Shown here piece after piece: positions 1 through 6,425 of a DNA stretch of 7,565 nt (its first letter is position 1; each line of letters starts with the position of its first letter). The notes under the pieces were generated by a model. It did not search any database, was not told the DNA's origin, and saw only the letters and a list, made by a program, of their open reading frames with translations. The position numbers and the translations under genes are program-made. The stretch comes from an uncultured Gammaproteobacteria bacterium (GTDB lineage Bacteria; Pseudomonadota; Gammaproteobacteria; CAIUAS01): NCBI GenBank assembly GCA_903897205.1, contig CAIUAS010000203.1, forward strand, positions 1-7,565. The letters run 5' to 3'.

Positions 1-1
1 G

Positions 2-58
2 CTCAGGGCAAAAGATTATTCGGCGAAATTTCCTACTATTGTTATTAAAAACGACTAA
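2..58 (+). CDS. C-terminal end of an Mrp/ApbC-family Fe-S carrier ATPase (partial)
   Basis: An open frame enters from the left edge and ends at a TAA at 56-58, giving 18 residues that read LRAKDYSAKFPTIVIKND. An ending with a basic residue, then DYSAKFP and a short beta-like tail, resembles the C-terminus of Mrp/ApbC P-loop ATPases, which carry Fe-S clusters to target proteins. The apbC/mrp gene also commonly lies just upstream of dcd in gammaproteobacteria such as Pseudomonas. No P-loop or CxxC motif is in view, so the call rests on a short tail and on gene order. Of the other two frames, frame 1 also stays open for 15 codons, so chance is not excluded. Confidence 0.45.
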   Translation, partial: LRAKDYSAKFPTIVIKND

Positions 59-72
59 CATTACACTGGCGC

Positions 73-96
73 GCGCAATAGTTTGCGCTTTGAATT
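73..96 (+). terminator. possible weak terminator after the upstream gene
   Basis: A perfect 6-bp stem, GCGCAA (73-78) and TTGCGC (83-88), encloses the loop TAGT. It is followed by TTTGAATT, a broken T-rich tail. It sits 14 bases after the stop of the upstream fragment and before the proposed dcd promoter, as expected of an intrinsic terminator. The stem is short and the T-tract is interrupted, so it may be weak or only a chance hairpin. Confidence 0.3.
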
Positions 97-124
97 TTGC
101 GGATCACTACATAACTGGTATCAT
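97..124 (+). promoter_or_regulatory. candidate sigma70 promoter of dcd
   Basis: TTGCGG (97-102) and TATCAT (119-124) are separated by 16 bases. The -10 hexamer matches consensus at five of six positions, while the -35 is only half matched. It would give a leader of about 20 bases containing the dcd ribosome binding site. Read-through from the upstream gene is an alternative. Confidence 0.3.
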
Positions 125-151
125 TAAAATATTTTTGGAAGAGATAAGCTT

Positions 152-718
152 ATGTCAATTAAATCAGATAATTGGATACGTAAAATGGCTGAGCAACATG
201 GCATGATTGAGCCATTTGCACCGCAGCAAGTAAAAGAAAATGGCACTGGGCGCATTGTCTCTTATGGTGTTTCAAGTTATGGTTATGATATTCGTTGCGC
301 TAATGAATTTTATATTTTTACTAACATTAATTCGGCTATCGTCGATCCTAAAAACTTTACTGAAGAAAGCTTCGTTCCTATTAAAAGCGATATTTGTATT
401 ATTCCGCCAAACTCATTTGCATTAGCCCGCAGCGTGGAATATTTTCGCATCCCACGCAATGTACTTACAATCTGTTTAGGTAAATCGACCTATGCGCGCT
501 GCGGCATTATCGTTAATGTGACGCCGCTAGAACCGGAGTGGGAAGGGCATGTTACTTTAGAGTTCTCTAATACCACACCGTTACCCGCTAAGATTTATGC
601 CAATGAAGGTATTGCCCAAATGCTTTTCTTAGAATCAGATGAGGAATGTGCCGTTTCTTATAAAGATAGAAATGGGAAATATCAAGGCCAAACGGGAGTC
701 ACGTTACCAAAAGCTTGA
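152..718 (+). CDS. dcd: dCTP deaminase
   Basis: Cytosolic enzyme that deaminates dCTP to dUTP, feeding dUTPase and thymidylate synthesis. The 188-residue protein is the shorter Dcd type, with the hallmark SYGVSSYGYDIRCA block at about 37-50 and the nucleotide-binding GKSTYAR at 110-116 (GRSSLAR in E. coli). The catalytic block TPLEPEWEGHVTLEFSN at 124-140 has the general-base Glu at 137, equivalent to E138 of E. coli. The C-terminal GKYQGQTGVTLPKA is the flexible tail that closes over the triphosphate. GGAAGAG at 137-143 lies 8 bases before the ATG, which fixes the start. Length and motifs fit the monofunctional trimeric deaminase family and nothing looks truncated. A bifunctional deaminase/dUTPase is less likely, because this type resembles the proteobacterial monofunctional enzymes. 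Confidence 0.97.
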   Translation: MSIKSDNWIRKMAEQHGMIEPFAPQQVKENGTGRIVSYGVSSYGYDIRCANEFYIFTNINSAIVDPKNFTEESFVPIKSDICIIPPNSFALARSVEYFRIPRNVLTICLGKSTYARCGIIVNVTPLEPEWEGHVTLEFSNTTPLPAKIYANEGIAQMLFLESDEECAVSYKDRNGKYQGQTGVTLPKA

Positions 719-734
719 GTTGCTATTACTATTA

Positions 735-769
735 GAAAAAACCGGCTTGCCGCCGGTTTCTTTATTATT
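735..769. terminator. bidirectional rho-independent terminator between dcd and rpsT
   Basis: A perfect 8-bp stem, AAACCGGC (739-746) and GCCGGTTT (752-759), has the 5-base loop TTGCC. On the minus strand it is followed by TTTTTTC, an excellent tract for ending rpsT, whose stop lies 17 bases upstream. On the plus strand the tail is TTTCTTTATTATT, good enough to end dcd. Both convergent genes stop just outside it. Confidence 0.88.
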
Positions 770-775
770 CGGCAA

Positions 776-1042
776 TTATGCTGCTAATTTGCGAATGCGC
801 AGGAGCAAACGACTTTTATGACGAGCTGCTGTATTTTTATGGATAATGCCTTTTGCTGCCATTCTATCGATAATAGGCACTGCTGCATGATAAACGGTTT
901 GAGCTTCGTTATGGTTGCCCGTTTCGATTACTTTTACAACGTTCTTTATATAGGTGCGTACCATTGAGCGTGAGCTAGCATTCCGTTGGCGGCGCTGTTC
1001 AGATTGTCTTGCACGCTTTTTTGCTTGTACTGTATTAGCCAA
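776..1042 (-). CDS. rpsT: 30S ribosomal protein S20 (TTG start)
   Basis: S20 binds 16S rRNA early in assembly of the small subunit. From the TTG at 1042-1040 the protein is 88 residues, beginning (M)ANTVQAKKRARQSEQRRQRNA. It has the family blocks SMVRTYIKNV and AAKGIIHKNTAARHKSRL and matches the usual 87-residue length. An in-frame GTG at 1057 would add five residues (MEKIT) absent from the family. That GTG itself forms part of the ribosome binding site GGAG (1055-1052), which lies 9 bases before the TTG, so the TTG is preferred. E. coli rpsT also starts with UUG, and this weak start takes part in translational autoregulation by S20; the same control is plausible here. The gene is transcribed alone from its own promoter and ends at the shared terminator. 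Confidence 0.95.
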   Translation of the reverse strand: MANTVQAKKRARQSEQRRQRNASSRSMVRTYIKNVVKVIETGNHNEAQTVYHAAVPIIDRMAAKGIIHKNTAARHKSRLLLRIRKLAA

Positions 1043-1086
1043 GGTTATCTTCTCCACGTTAAAATAAGTAAAAAACTTAGCAGGAA

Positions 1087-1115
1087 ATCATGCCGTTGCT
1101 CGCAGAATTTGTCAA
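1087..1115 (-). promoter_or_regulatory. sigma70 promoter of rpsT
   Basis: On the minus strand a perfect -35 TTGACA (1115-1110) is followed after exactly 17 bases by CATGAT (1092-1087), matching the -10 consensus at four of six positions. Transcription would start near 1080, leaving a leader of roughly 38 bases before the TTG start. A strong -35 with ideal spacing suits a ribosomal protein gene. I saw no convincing second promoter such as the P1/P2 pair of E. coli. Confidence 0.65.
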
Positions 1116-1225
1116 TAGAATGTTATTGTTTAGCTGTAATTCTTATTCAAATTATGCTTAAAGCACGTTCAACGAACCCGAAACCTATCTTATTCTGCCT
1201 CTAGCGTGTTAGAGAGCGCCTCATA

Positions 1226-1255
1226 AGGGCACAATATTGAACAATGCTTTATAAT
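1226..1255 (+). promoter_or_regulatory. candidate promoter of yjbQ and the transglycosylase gene
   Basis: A perfect -10 TATAAT lies at 1250-1255, with an estimated start near 1262 and a leader of about 36 bases. The best -35 at 18-base spacing is AGGGCA (1226-1231), only half matched, so an activator or a weak promoter is possible. The remaining gap between it and the rpsT promoter (1116-1225) is AT-rich. I see only a 5-bp inverted repeat in that stretch (1199-1214) and no supportable gene. Confidence 0.4.
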
Positions 1256-1297
1256 GTAAAATCAATTTAATTAGCGTATTTTTTAAGGATACCTTCC

Positions 1298-1723
1298 ATG
1301 ATGCTTTTACACCAAGAACAATTTTCAGTTCATACCCAGGGGCGTGGTACATTTGATATCACTCAAGAAATAGGCAATCTGATAGCCAAAACCAAGATCC
1401 AGCAAGGCTTATGTCATTTGTTTTTGCAACATACTAGCGCCTCGCTTATTTTATGTGAGAATGCCGATGCAACTGTCAGGAAAGATTTAGAAGCTTTTAT
1501 GCATAGATTAGTTCCCGATGGGGATAAACTATTTTTACATACGGATGAGGGCCCCGATGATATGCCAGCGCATGTGCGGTCTATTTTGACGCAAAATAGT
1601 TTAACAGTGCCTCTTAACAAGGGCAAACTATTACTGGGAACGTGGCAAGGGATTTATTTATGGGAACATCGAACCGCTCCCCATCAGCGCAACTTAGTCA
1701 TTACTATTACAGGAAATCAATAA
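1298..1723 (+). CDS. yjbQ: YjbQ family protein (UPF0047, secondary thiamine-phosphate synthase)
   Basis: Small cytosolic protein of 141 residues. It carries the three family signatures in order: QHTSASLILCENAD at 44-57, HTDEGPDDMPAH at 81-92 and LGTWQGIYLWEHR at 113-125. The conserved His, Asp and Glu residues of these blocks line a probable metal/ligand pocket. Some family members show weak thiamine-phosphate synthase activity, hence the usual name, but the physiological role is unsettled. AAGGA at 1285-1289 lies 8 bases before the first of two adjacent ATGs (1298 and 1301), and either could be used. The stop is 7 bases before the next gene, suggesting a shared transcript. No thiamine genes are nearby, so the context does not support a thiamine role. 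Confidence 0.92.
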   Translation: MMLLHQEQFSVHTQGRGTFDITQEIGNLIAKTKIQQGLCHLFLQHTSASLILCENADATVRKDLEAFMHRLVPDGDKLFLHTDEGPDDMPAHVRSILTQNSLTVPLNKGKLLLGTWQGIYLWEHRTAPHQRNLVITITGNQ

Positions 1724-1730
1724 AACCTCT

Positions 1731-2201
1731 ATGCTTAGCTCTTTAGTAATTCACGGTGTGCCTATTGAATGCATTAATCAAGCGGCCATTACTTATCATG
1801 TGCCAGCAAAATTAATTTTATCCATTCTAGCCGTCGAAGGCGGCAAGGTGGGGATGGCTTCACCTAATAAAAATGGGACTTATGATTACGGCCCCATGCA
1901 GATCAACACGATATGGCTGGATAAAATAAAACGTTATGGCTATACCCAAGAGCAAATTCAATATGACCCTTGCGCCAACGTGATGGTTGGCGCCTGGATC
2001 ATGAGCCAAAATATTGCTGACTCGACTGATTTATGGCGTGGTATTGGTGGTTACCATTCTTATAATCCAGCGCTAAATCAAGCCTATCAAAGTAAAGTGT
2101 GGAGCGTTTACGATTTATTATCGCGTTACTTGGCTTATCCCGCCAAAAATACGGCAGCCACACTTAGCCCTAATATGCCACCGCAAACACCGCATTCGTA
2201 A
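1731..2201 (+). CDS. TrbN/VirB1-like lytic transglycosylase (SLT domain), no visible signal peptide
   Basis: A 156-residue protein made of little more than a soluble-lytic-transglycosylase fold. LILSILAVEGG (28-38) holds the probable catalytic Glu36, YDYGPMQIN (51-59) is the second family motif, and DPCANVMVGAWIM and GIGGYHSYNP follow. Such enzymes cleave the MurNAc-GlcNAc bond of peptidoglycan, and this subgroup includes conjugation proteins (TrbN, BfpH). Cys14 and Cys81 match the pair expected to form a disulfide, which argues for the periplasm. Yet only about 10 residues (MLSSLVIHGV) precede the mature-like domain, too few for a signal peptide. The frame is closed by TAG at 1695-1697 with no ATG, GTG or TTG between. 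The nearest purine-rich site, AGGAAA (1711-1716), is 14 bases from the ATG, which is long. No conjugation genes are adjacent. The tail from about 140 is low-complexity and Pro/Thr-rich. Confidence 0.82.
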   Translation: MLSSLVIHGVPIECINQAAITYHVPAKLILSILAVEGGKVGMASPNKNGTYDYGPMQINTIWLDKIKRYGYTQEQIQYDPCANVMVGAWIMSQNIADSTDLWRGIGGYHSYNPALNQAYQSKVWSVYDLLSRYLAYPAKNTAATLSPNMPPQTPHS

Positions 2202-2203
2202 AA

Positions 2204-3907
2204 TCATGTTCGCCTCAACGGCACATAGTGGGGCTGCCACATGAGCTCATCAATGCGCCGCTCTAGATCAGCAATCTCAAGTTGCGCCAAACCATCTCGT
2301 TGTGCTTGCTGAGCCACGGCTAAAGCAATTTTACGCGCAACTACGCGCGCATCTTGCATTAAAGGTAAGACAGGAGCATGCATGTCTTTTAGTACAGGCG
2401 CGTTTTCGACTAAGGCTTGCGTTGCAGCCCATAGCATGTCGTCCGTTAATTGCTTTGCTTGAATGGCTAACAGGCCTAAACCTATACCGGGAAAAACCAA
2501 GGCATTGTTACACTGACCAATCTTAATAATTTGTCCGTTAAAGTTAACGTCCTCAAAAGGGCTGCCCGTTGCGACTATCGCTTGGCCGTTGGTCCATTGC
2601 AATATATCCGCAGGTGTTGCTTCTGCATGCTCGGTAGGATTGGACAAAGGAAAAATAATGGGATGTTTATTATATCTTGTTAATTCTCGAATAATTTCTT
2701 GCTTAAACGCGCCGCCTTGGGTTGAGCATCCAATCAAAATGGTCGGTTGTGCGTGAGTGATCGTATCATACAAGCTAATGCCAACCGGTGAACTAACCTG
2801 CCAATTTGCTACTTCTTCTGGTTTATGGGCATACGGCATTTGCCCTGAGGTCAAGTCAGGCATATTACTGAGCAATAAACCGGGCCTGTCTACCAACCAG
2901 AAACGTTGACGCGCCTCTGCTTCAGTTAAACCAGCACGCATCATTGCCGCACAAATTTGATCGGCAATACCGGTGCCCGCCGTGCCTGCACCAAATAAAA
3001 CGACCCGTTGCTTCTCAATACTTGAACCCGTGGCCTTGGCCGCCGCTAAAATTGCAGCCAAGGTGACAGCGCCCGTGCCTTGGATATCATCATTAAAGGT
3101 ACATAGCTTGTCTTTGTATTGATCTAATATATGGCGCGCGGTAGAACGCCCAAAATCTTCCCAGTGCAAAAATACATTGGGAAATTTACTTTGAACTGCC
3201 GTCACAAATTGTTCAATAAAAGCATCATATTCCGCACCACGAATTCTCGGATGACGCAAGCCTAAATATAAAGGATCCGCCAGCAATTCCTGATTATCGG
3301 TGCCGACATCCAACAAAATAGGCAAGGTGCGCAATGGATTAATACCGGCGCACAAGGTGTAAACCATTAATTTAGCAATGGGAATATCCATACCGCCAAT
3401 ACCTTGGTCGCCAATGCCTAATACACCTTCGCCATCGGTTACTACGATAAGATCAATTTCGGGGTGTGAACGGTTATCCAAAATCTCTGCAATTTTATCA
3501 CGATAAGGATAAGCAATATAAAGCCCCCGCGCTTGACGAAATTCACGACTATATTCTTTAACAGCCGTACCAACGATAGGGGTATAAATACATGGTAATA
3601 TTTCAACTAAATGCTCGCTAACCAGCTTATAAAATAAAACCTGATTTTTATCGTGCAAATTATTGAGATAAATATTTTTTTGTAGCATGGTGGCATAAGA
3701 TTGAAACTGCCAATAAGCCCGCTTTACTTGTTCTGCTAAGGTTTCGACTTGCGCAGGCAATTTACCTAATAAGTTAAACTCGCTACGTTCTGCTTCGGAA
3801 AACGCAGTTTCTTTATTTAAAGCAGCTGTATTTAACAATAACTTGCCCGCAATAGAAGTTTCTATATATTCGCCATTAGTATTTTTTATTAATTTAAAAT
3901 CAAGCAT
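2204..3907 (-). CDS. maeA: NAD-dependent malic enzyme (oxaloacetate-decarboxylating)
   Basis: Converts malate to pyruvate and CO2 with reduction of NAD+. The 567-residue length matches the 565-residue E. coli MaeA/SfcA. Visible blocks are the N-terminal malic domain with CIYTPIVG (Tyr108), VVTDGEGVLGIGDQGIGGM (156-173) with the catalytic Lys179 in IAKLMVYTLCAG, the metal-binding WEDF (Glu249, Asp250) and FNDDIQGTG (Asp273/Asp274). The Rossmann motif GAGTAGTG starts at 306, and PLSNPTEHAEATP and ATGSPF are near the C-terminus. An in-frame TTG at 3931 would add eight residues. The ATG at 3907 is preferred because GAGAGAG (3917-3911) lies just upstream of it. The C-terminal end converges on the transglycosylase gene with two bases between stop codons and no hairpin. 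NAD rather than NADP use is inferred from the family type and the lack of a PTA-like C-terminal domain. Confidence 0.95.
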   Translation of the reverse strand: MLDFKLIKNTNGEYIETSIAGKLLLNTAALNKETAFSEAERSEFNLLGKLPAQVETLAEQVKRAYWQFQSYATMLQKNIYLNNLHDKNQVLFYKLVSEHLVEILPCIYTPIVGTAVKEYSREFRQARGLYIAYPYRDKIAEILDNRSHPEIDLIVVTDGEGVLGIGDQGIGGMDIPIAKLMVYTLCAGINPLRTLPILLDVGTDNQELLADPLYLGLRHPRIRGAEYDAFIEQFVTAVQSKFPNVFLHWEDFGRSTARHILDQYKDKLCTFNDDIQGTGAVTLAAILAAAKATGSSIEKQRVVLFGAGTAGTGIADQICAAMMRAGLTEAEARQRFWLVDRPGLLLSNMPDLTSGQMPYAHKPEEVANWQVSSPVGISLYDTITHAQPTILIGCSTQGGAFKQEIIRELTRYNKHPIIFPLSNPTEHAEATPADILQWTNGQAIVATGSPFEDVNFNGQIIKIGQCNNALVFPGIGLGLLAIQAKQLTDDMLWAATQALVENAPVLKDMHAPVLPLMQDARVVARKIALAVAQQAQRDGLAQLEIADLERRIDELMWQPHYVPLRRT

Positions 3908-4001
3908 GGACTCTCTCGTTAACTTAAACAAATCTTAAATTTATTCTACTGTCATAAATTAGGGGCTCTAAATTACCATTTTTTTCTTAAATTCACCTCA
4001 A

Positions 4002-4022
4002 AATTATTAGCTGCTAATTATT
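4002..4022. repeat. imperfect 21-bp palindrome in the maeA/MFS divergent region (operator candidate)
   Basis: Two arms, 4002-4011 and 4013-4022, are symmetric about the T at 4012 and pair at nine of ten positions. The uninterrupted core is ATTAGC-T-GCTAAT. The size and symmetry suit a dimeric repressor or activator site. It lies about 95 bases upstream of the maeA start and about 160 upstream of the MFS start, so it could serve either gene. As a hairpin it is AT-rich and would be weak, and no gene ends here, so termination is unlikely. The cognate regulator is not in the window. Confidence 0.4.
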
Positions 4023-4059
4023 TGTTGTTTTTACCCATTTTCTTCGCCTAAAGATGGCC

Positions 4060-4138
4060 ACTTTTGCCATATTCTTATAATGGTACACTACTTTTTACCT
4101 CCTTCTTATCAAGAACTCTCTTGACCTTCGGCAAAAGT
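4060..4138. repeat. spaced 9-bp inverted repeat flanking candidate prp promoters
   Basis: ACTTTTGCC (4060-4068) is repeated as its exact reverse complement GGCAAAAGT (4130-4138), with 61 bases between. The left arm lies just upstream of the TATAAT at 4076. The right arm falls between the -35 and -10 of the second candidate promoter. This placement would suit paired sites for one DNA-binding protein, but two 9-mers could also match by chance. Confidence 0.35.
4076..4081 (+). promoter_or_regulatory. candidate upstream promoter (-10 box) of the MFS-prpBC operon
   Basis: A perfect TATAAT at 4076-4081 starts a region of about 100 bases before the MFS ATG. Hexamers at 16-18 base spacing are poor -35 matches, so it would need an activator or be minor. 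The inverted-repeat arm at 4060-4068 sits where an activator could bind. Confidence 0.35.
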
Positions 4139-4148
4139 TGTGAAGAAT
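4121..4148 (+). promoter_or_regulatory. candidate downstream promoter of the MFS-prpBC operon
   Basis: TTGACC (4121-4126, five of six to consensus) and AAGAAT (4143-4148, four of six) are 16 bases apart. Transcription would start near 4155, about 26 bases before the MFS ATG. The spacer contains the GGCAAAAGT arm of the inverted repeat, a position where a bound repressor would block polymerase. Confidence 0.4.
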
Positions 4149-4180
4149 AGGGGGTTTGTTCATACTCGAGAGAGGTGTTT

Positions 4181-5521
4181 ATGCATAATGAAGCGGTCAT
4201 AGAAAATAATAACAACCGACCGACCCAAGTATCTTCTCAGCAACACTCCTTATTGCTGGCAGCGATTGTCTGTATCTTAGGAGCCATGTTTTATTTATAT
4301 GAATTTGTCCTTCAGGTTTCTCCTTCCGTTATGACTACCGAGCTCATGCGCGATCTTAACTTGAATGCAGCCTCCTTAGGCGCCATGGCGGCTTTTTATT
4401 ATTATGCTTACACCCCCATGCAATTACCCGCTGGTTTACTTTACGACCGCTTTGGGCCTCGTATTTTAATTACTGTTGCCATTTTAATTTGTGCTAGTGG
4501 TGCGTTCTTTTTTGGCTTAACCGATAACGTAGCGCTGGCTTCTGCGGGCCGTTTCTTTATGGGAATTGGCTCAGCCTTCTCATTTATTGGCGCTCTGTTG
4601 CTGGTTTCTCGTTGGTTTCCCGCGCATTACTTTGCTTTACTCGCCGGTATCGTGCAGTTCATGAGTTCCGTTGGCGCCATTTGCGGGCAAGTGCCACTAG
4701 CAACAGCTGTTGCCAAATGGGGCTGGCGCAGCAATATTATGTGGATCGCATTTATTGGTGTCATCCTGGCTGTTTTAGTGTGGCTAGTGATTCGTGATTA
4801 TCCACCTTCTGTACGCGCTGAAAAAGCCGCTGAAGCCTCCAAGAAAAAACCCACCGAATTATTTCGCTTACGTAAAGTATGCGGTAATAAGCAAACCTGG
4901 TTAATTGCTTTATATTCTTTTGCTGTATGGGCGCCTATCGCCGCTTTTGCTGCACTATGGGGCGTGCCATTTTTAGTCGCTGCTTATGGCATCTCAACTG
5001 CAGCAGCAGCGAAATTATGCTCGCTTATCTGGATAGGTATTGGTATTGGTAGCCCCTTAATTGGTTGGTGGTCTGAGCATATGGGCCGTCGCTGTTTACC
5101 TCTAATCACCGCTGCGGTCATTGGTATTTGCTCATTATTATCTATTCTTTACATCCCTCATTTACCCATGCCAATTTTATATACGCTAATGTTCTTCTTT
5201 GGTTTAGCGGCAACCGGCCAATCACTGGCTTTCGCGGTGGTAAAAGACAATAACGATTCTGATGTAACTGGTACGGCTATCGGCTTAAACAATATGGCGG
5301 TGGTTGCGGGCGGGGCTATTTTTCAACCGCTAGTGGGCATCATTTTACACGCGCATTGGAGTGGTGTTACTAACAGTGGTGCGCCTGTTTATAGTGCTAG
5401 CGATTATCATATGGCGTTAGCAGTATTACCTGTTTGCTATATTATCGCCGTTATTGTTGGCAGCAAATTCTTGCGGGAAACTTTTTGCCAGCATTATACT
5501 TCTATTAAGAGATCAGCTTAA
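4181..5521 (+). CDS. MFS transporter heading the prpBC operon
   Basis: Inner-membrane major facilitator of 446 residues with about 12 hydrophobic segments, near 24-46, 66-86, 96-113, 120-143, 152-174, 184-204, 240-266, 276-296, 306-324, 330-353, 365-388 and 412-430. The loop between segments 2 and 3 has the MFS motif A variant GLLYDRFGPR (about 85-94), echoed by GWWSEHMGRR between segments 8 and 9. A charged loop rich in Lys/Glu (about 208-234) separates the two halves. The ATG at 4181 is chosen over the in-frame GTG at 4175, because AGAGG (4171-4175) forms the ribosome binding site 5 bases before that ATG. The stop is 2 bases before prpB, so the two genes are almost certainly co-transcribed. 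Substrate is unknown. Context suggests propionate or another precursor of propionyl-CoA, while general similarity recalls the Legionella/Coxiella-type MFS (Pht-like) carriers. Confidence 0.9.
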   Translation: MHNEAVIENNNNRPTQVSSQQHSLLLAAIVCILGAMFYLYEFVLQVSPSVMTTELMRDLNLNAASLGAMAAFYYYAYTPMQLPAGLLYDRFGPRILITVAILICASGAFFFGLTDNVALASAGRFFMGIGSAFSFIGALLLVSRWFPAHYFALLAGIVQFMSSVGAICGQVPLATAVAKWGWRSNIMWIAFIGVILAVLVWLVIRDYPPSVRAEKAAEASKKKPTELFRLRKVCGNKQTWLIALYSFAVWAPIAAFAALWGVPFLVAAYGISTAAAAKLCSLIWIGIGIGSPLIGWWSEHMGRRCLPLITAAVIGICSLLSILYIPHLPMPILYTLMFFFGLAATGQSLAFAVVKDNNDSDVTGTAIGLNNMAVVAGGAIFQPLVGIILHAHWSGVTNSGAPVYSASDYHMALAVLPVCYIIAVIVGSKFLRETFCQHYTSIKRSA

Positions 5522-5523
5522 GG

Positions 5524-6399
5524 ATGTCCAAGCTTTTAACGCCTGGTGCTAAATTTCGAGCGGCTTTGCAAACAGAGAAGCCTTTGCAAATTGTCGGTGC
5601 TATTAACGCCTACACCGCTATGATGGCAGAGCAAGTAGGCTACCAGGCGCTATATCTTTCTGGCAGCGGAGTTGCCACCGCTTCTTACGGCCTGCCTGAT
5701 TTGGGAATTACTAATTTACATGATGTTTTAGAAGACATCCGCCGCATCACCAGCGCCAGCTCTTTACCTTTATTAGTCGATGCCGATACCGGTTGGGGCA
5801 ATGCTTTTAACATTGCTCGCACTGTAAAAGAAATGACAAAAGCAGGGGCTGCCGGTTTGCACTTAGAAGATCAAGTACAAGCTAAACGGTGTGGTCATCG
5901 CCCAGGCAAAGAAATTGTTAGCCAGGACGAGATGGCTCATCGCATTAAAGCGGCGGTTGATGCGCGTGTTGATGCTAGCTTTGTCATCATGGCGCGCACA
6001 GATGCTTTTGCTAATGAAGGGATGGAACGTGCGGTCGCGCGCGCCATCCACTATTTGCAAGCGGGTGCCGATATGATCTTTATTGAAGCATTAACTGATC
6101 TCACTCAATACCGAGAATTTATTCAGCAGGTATCAGCACCTGTATTAGCCAATATTACTGAATTTGGCAAAACGCCTTTATTTTCATTAGAAGAGCTACA
6201 GGAGACTGGCGTGCAAATGGTGTTATATCCTTTAAGTGCGTTTCGCGCCATGAATGCGGCGGCCTTGAAAGTTTATAAAGCTATCCGCGCCGATGGCACC
6301 CAAAAAAATGTCATTGATTTAATGCAAACTCGCGCTGAATTATATGAATTTTTGCGCTATTTTTCTTATGAAGAAAAATTAAACGCTTTGTACAAATAA
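5524..6399 (+). CDS. prpB: 2-methylisocitrate lyase
   Basis: Cleaves (2S,3R)-2-methylisocitrate to pyruvate and succinate, the last step of the methylcitrate cycle of propionate breakdown. The 291-residue protein aligns nearly throughout with E. coli PrpB (296). It has the active-site signature KRCGH at 121-125 with the catalytic Cys123, metal ligands in VDADTG (Asp86, Asp88), Glu115 and Glu188, and the PrpB-typical ANITEFGKTPLF and LYPLSAFRAMN. Close agreement in these last blocks favours PrpB over isocitrate lyase or other PEP-mutase relatives. The start follows the MFS stop after two bases. AAGG directly abuts the ATG and AAGAG (5507-5511) is 12 bases away, so the ribosome binding site is poor and translation is probably coupled to the MFS gene. 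Confidence 0.96.
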   Translation: MSKLLTPGAKFRAALQTEKPLQIVGAINAYTAMMAEQVGYQALYLSGSGVATASYGLPDLGITNLHDVLEDIRRITSASSLPLLVDADTGWGNAFNIARTVKEMTKAGAAGLHLEDQVQAKRCGHRPGKEIVSQDEMAHRIKAAVDARVDASFVIMARTDAFANEGMERAVARAIHYLQAGADMIFIEALTDLTQYREFIQQVSAPVLANITEFGKTPLFSLEELQETGVQMVLYPLSAFRAMNAAALKVYKAIRADGTQKNVIDLMQTRAELYEFLRYFSYEEKLNALYK

Positions 6400-6425
6400 C
6401 CTTTTGCAAATAAATGGAGAGACAA

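Noticed and set aside
1140..1190. Possible second rpsT promoter on the minus strand (TTGAAC with CATAAT)
   Set aside because: The two hexamers are only about 10 bases apart, too close for sigma70, and no better -35 lies at proper spacing.
986..1204. Open frame of 72 codons on the + strand overlapping the start of rpsT
   Set aside because: It is antisense to the rpsT start and promoter, has no ribosome binding site that I can see, and its product resembles no family. The rpsT reading is secure.
1199..1214. Inverted repeat CTCTA/TAGAG with a 6-base loop upstream of yjbQ
   Set aside because: Only 5 bp with no T-tract; too short to separate from chance as terminator or operator.
2229..2251. Short inverted repeat GTGG/CCAC and the palindrome ATGAGCTCAT near the end of maeA
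   Set aside because: They are inside coding sequence for the conserved C-terminus, with no T-tract; not credible as a terminator.
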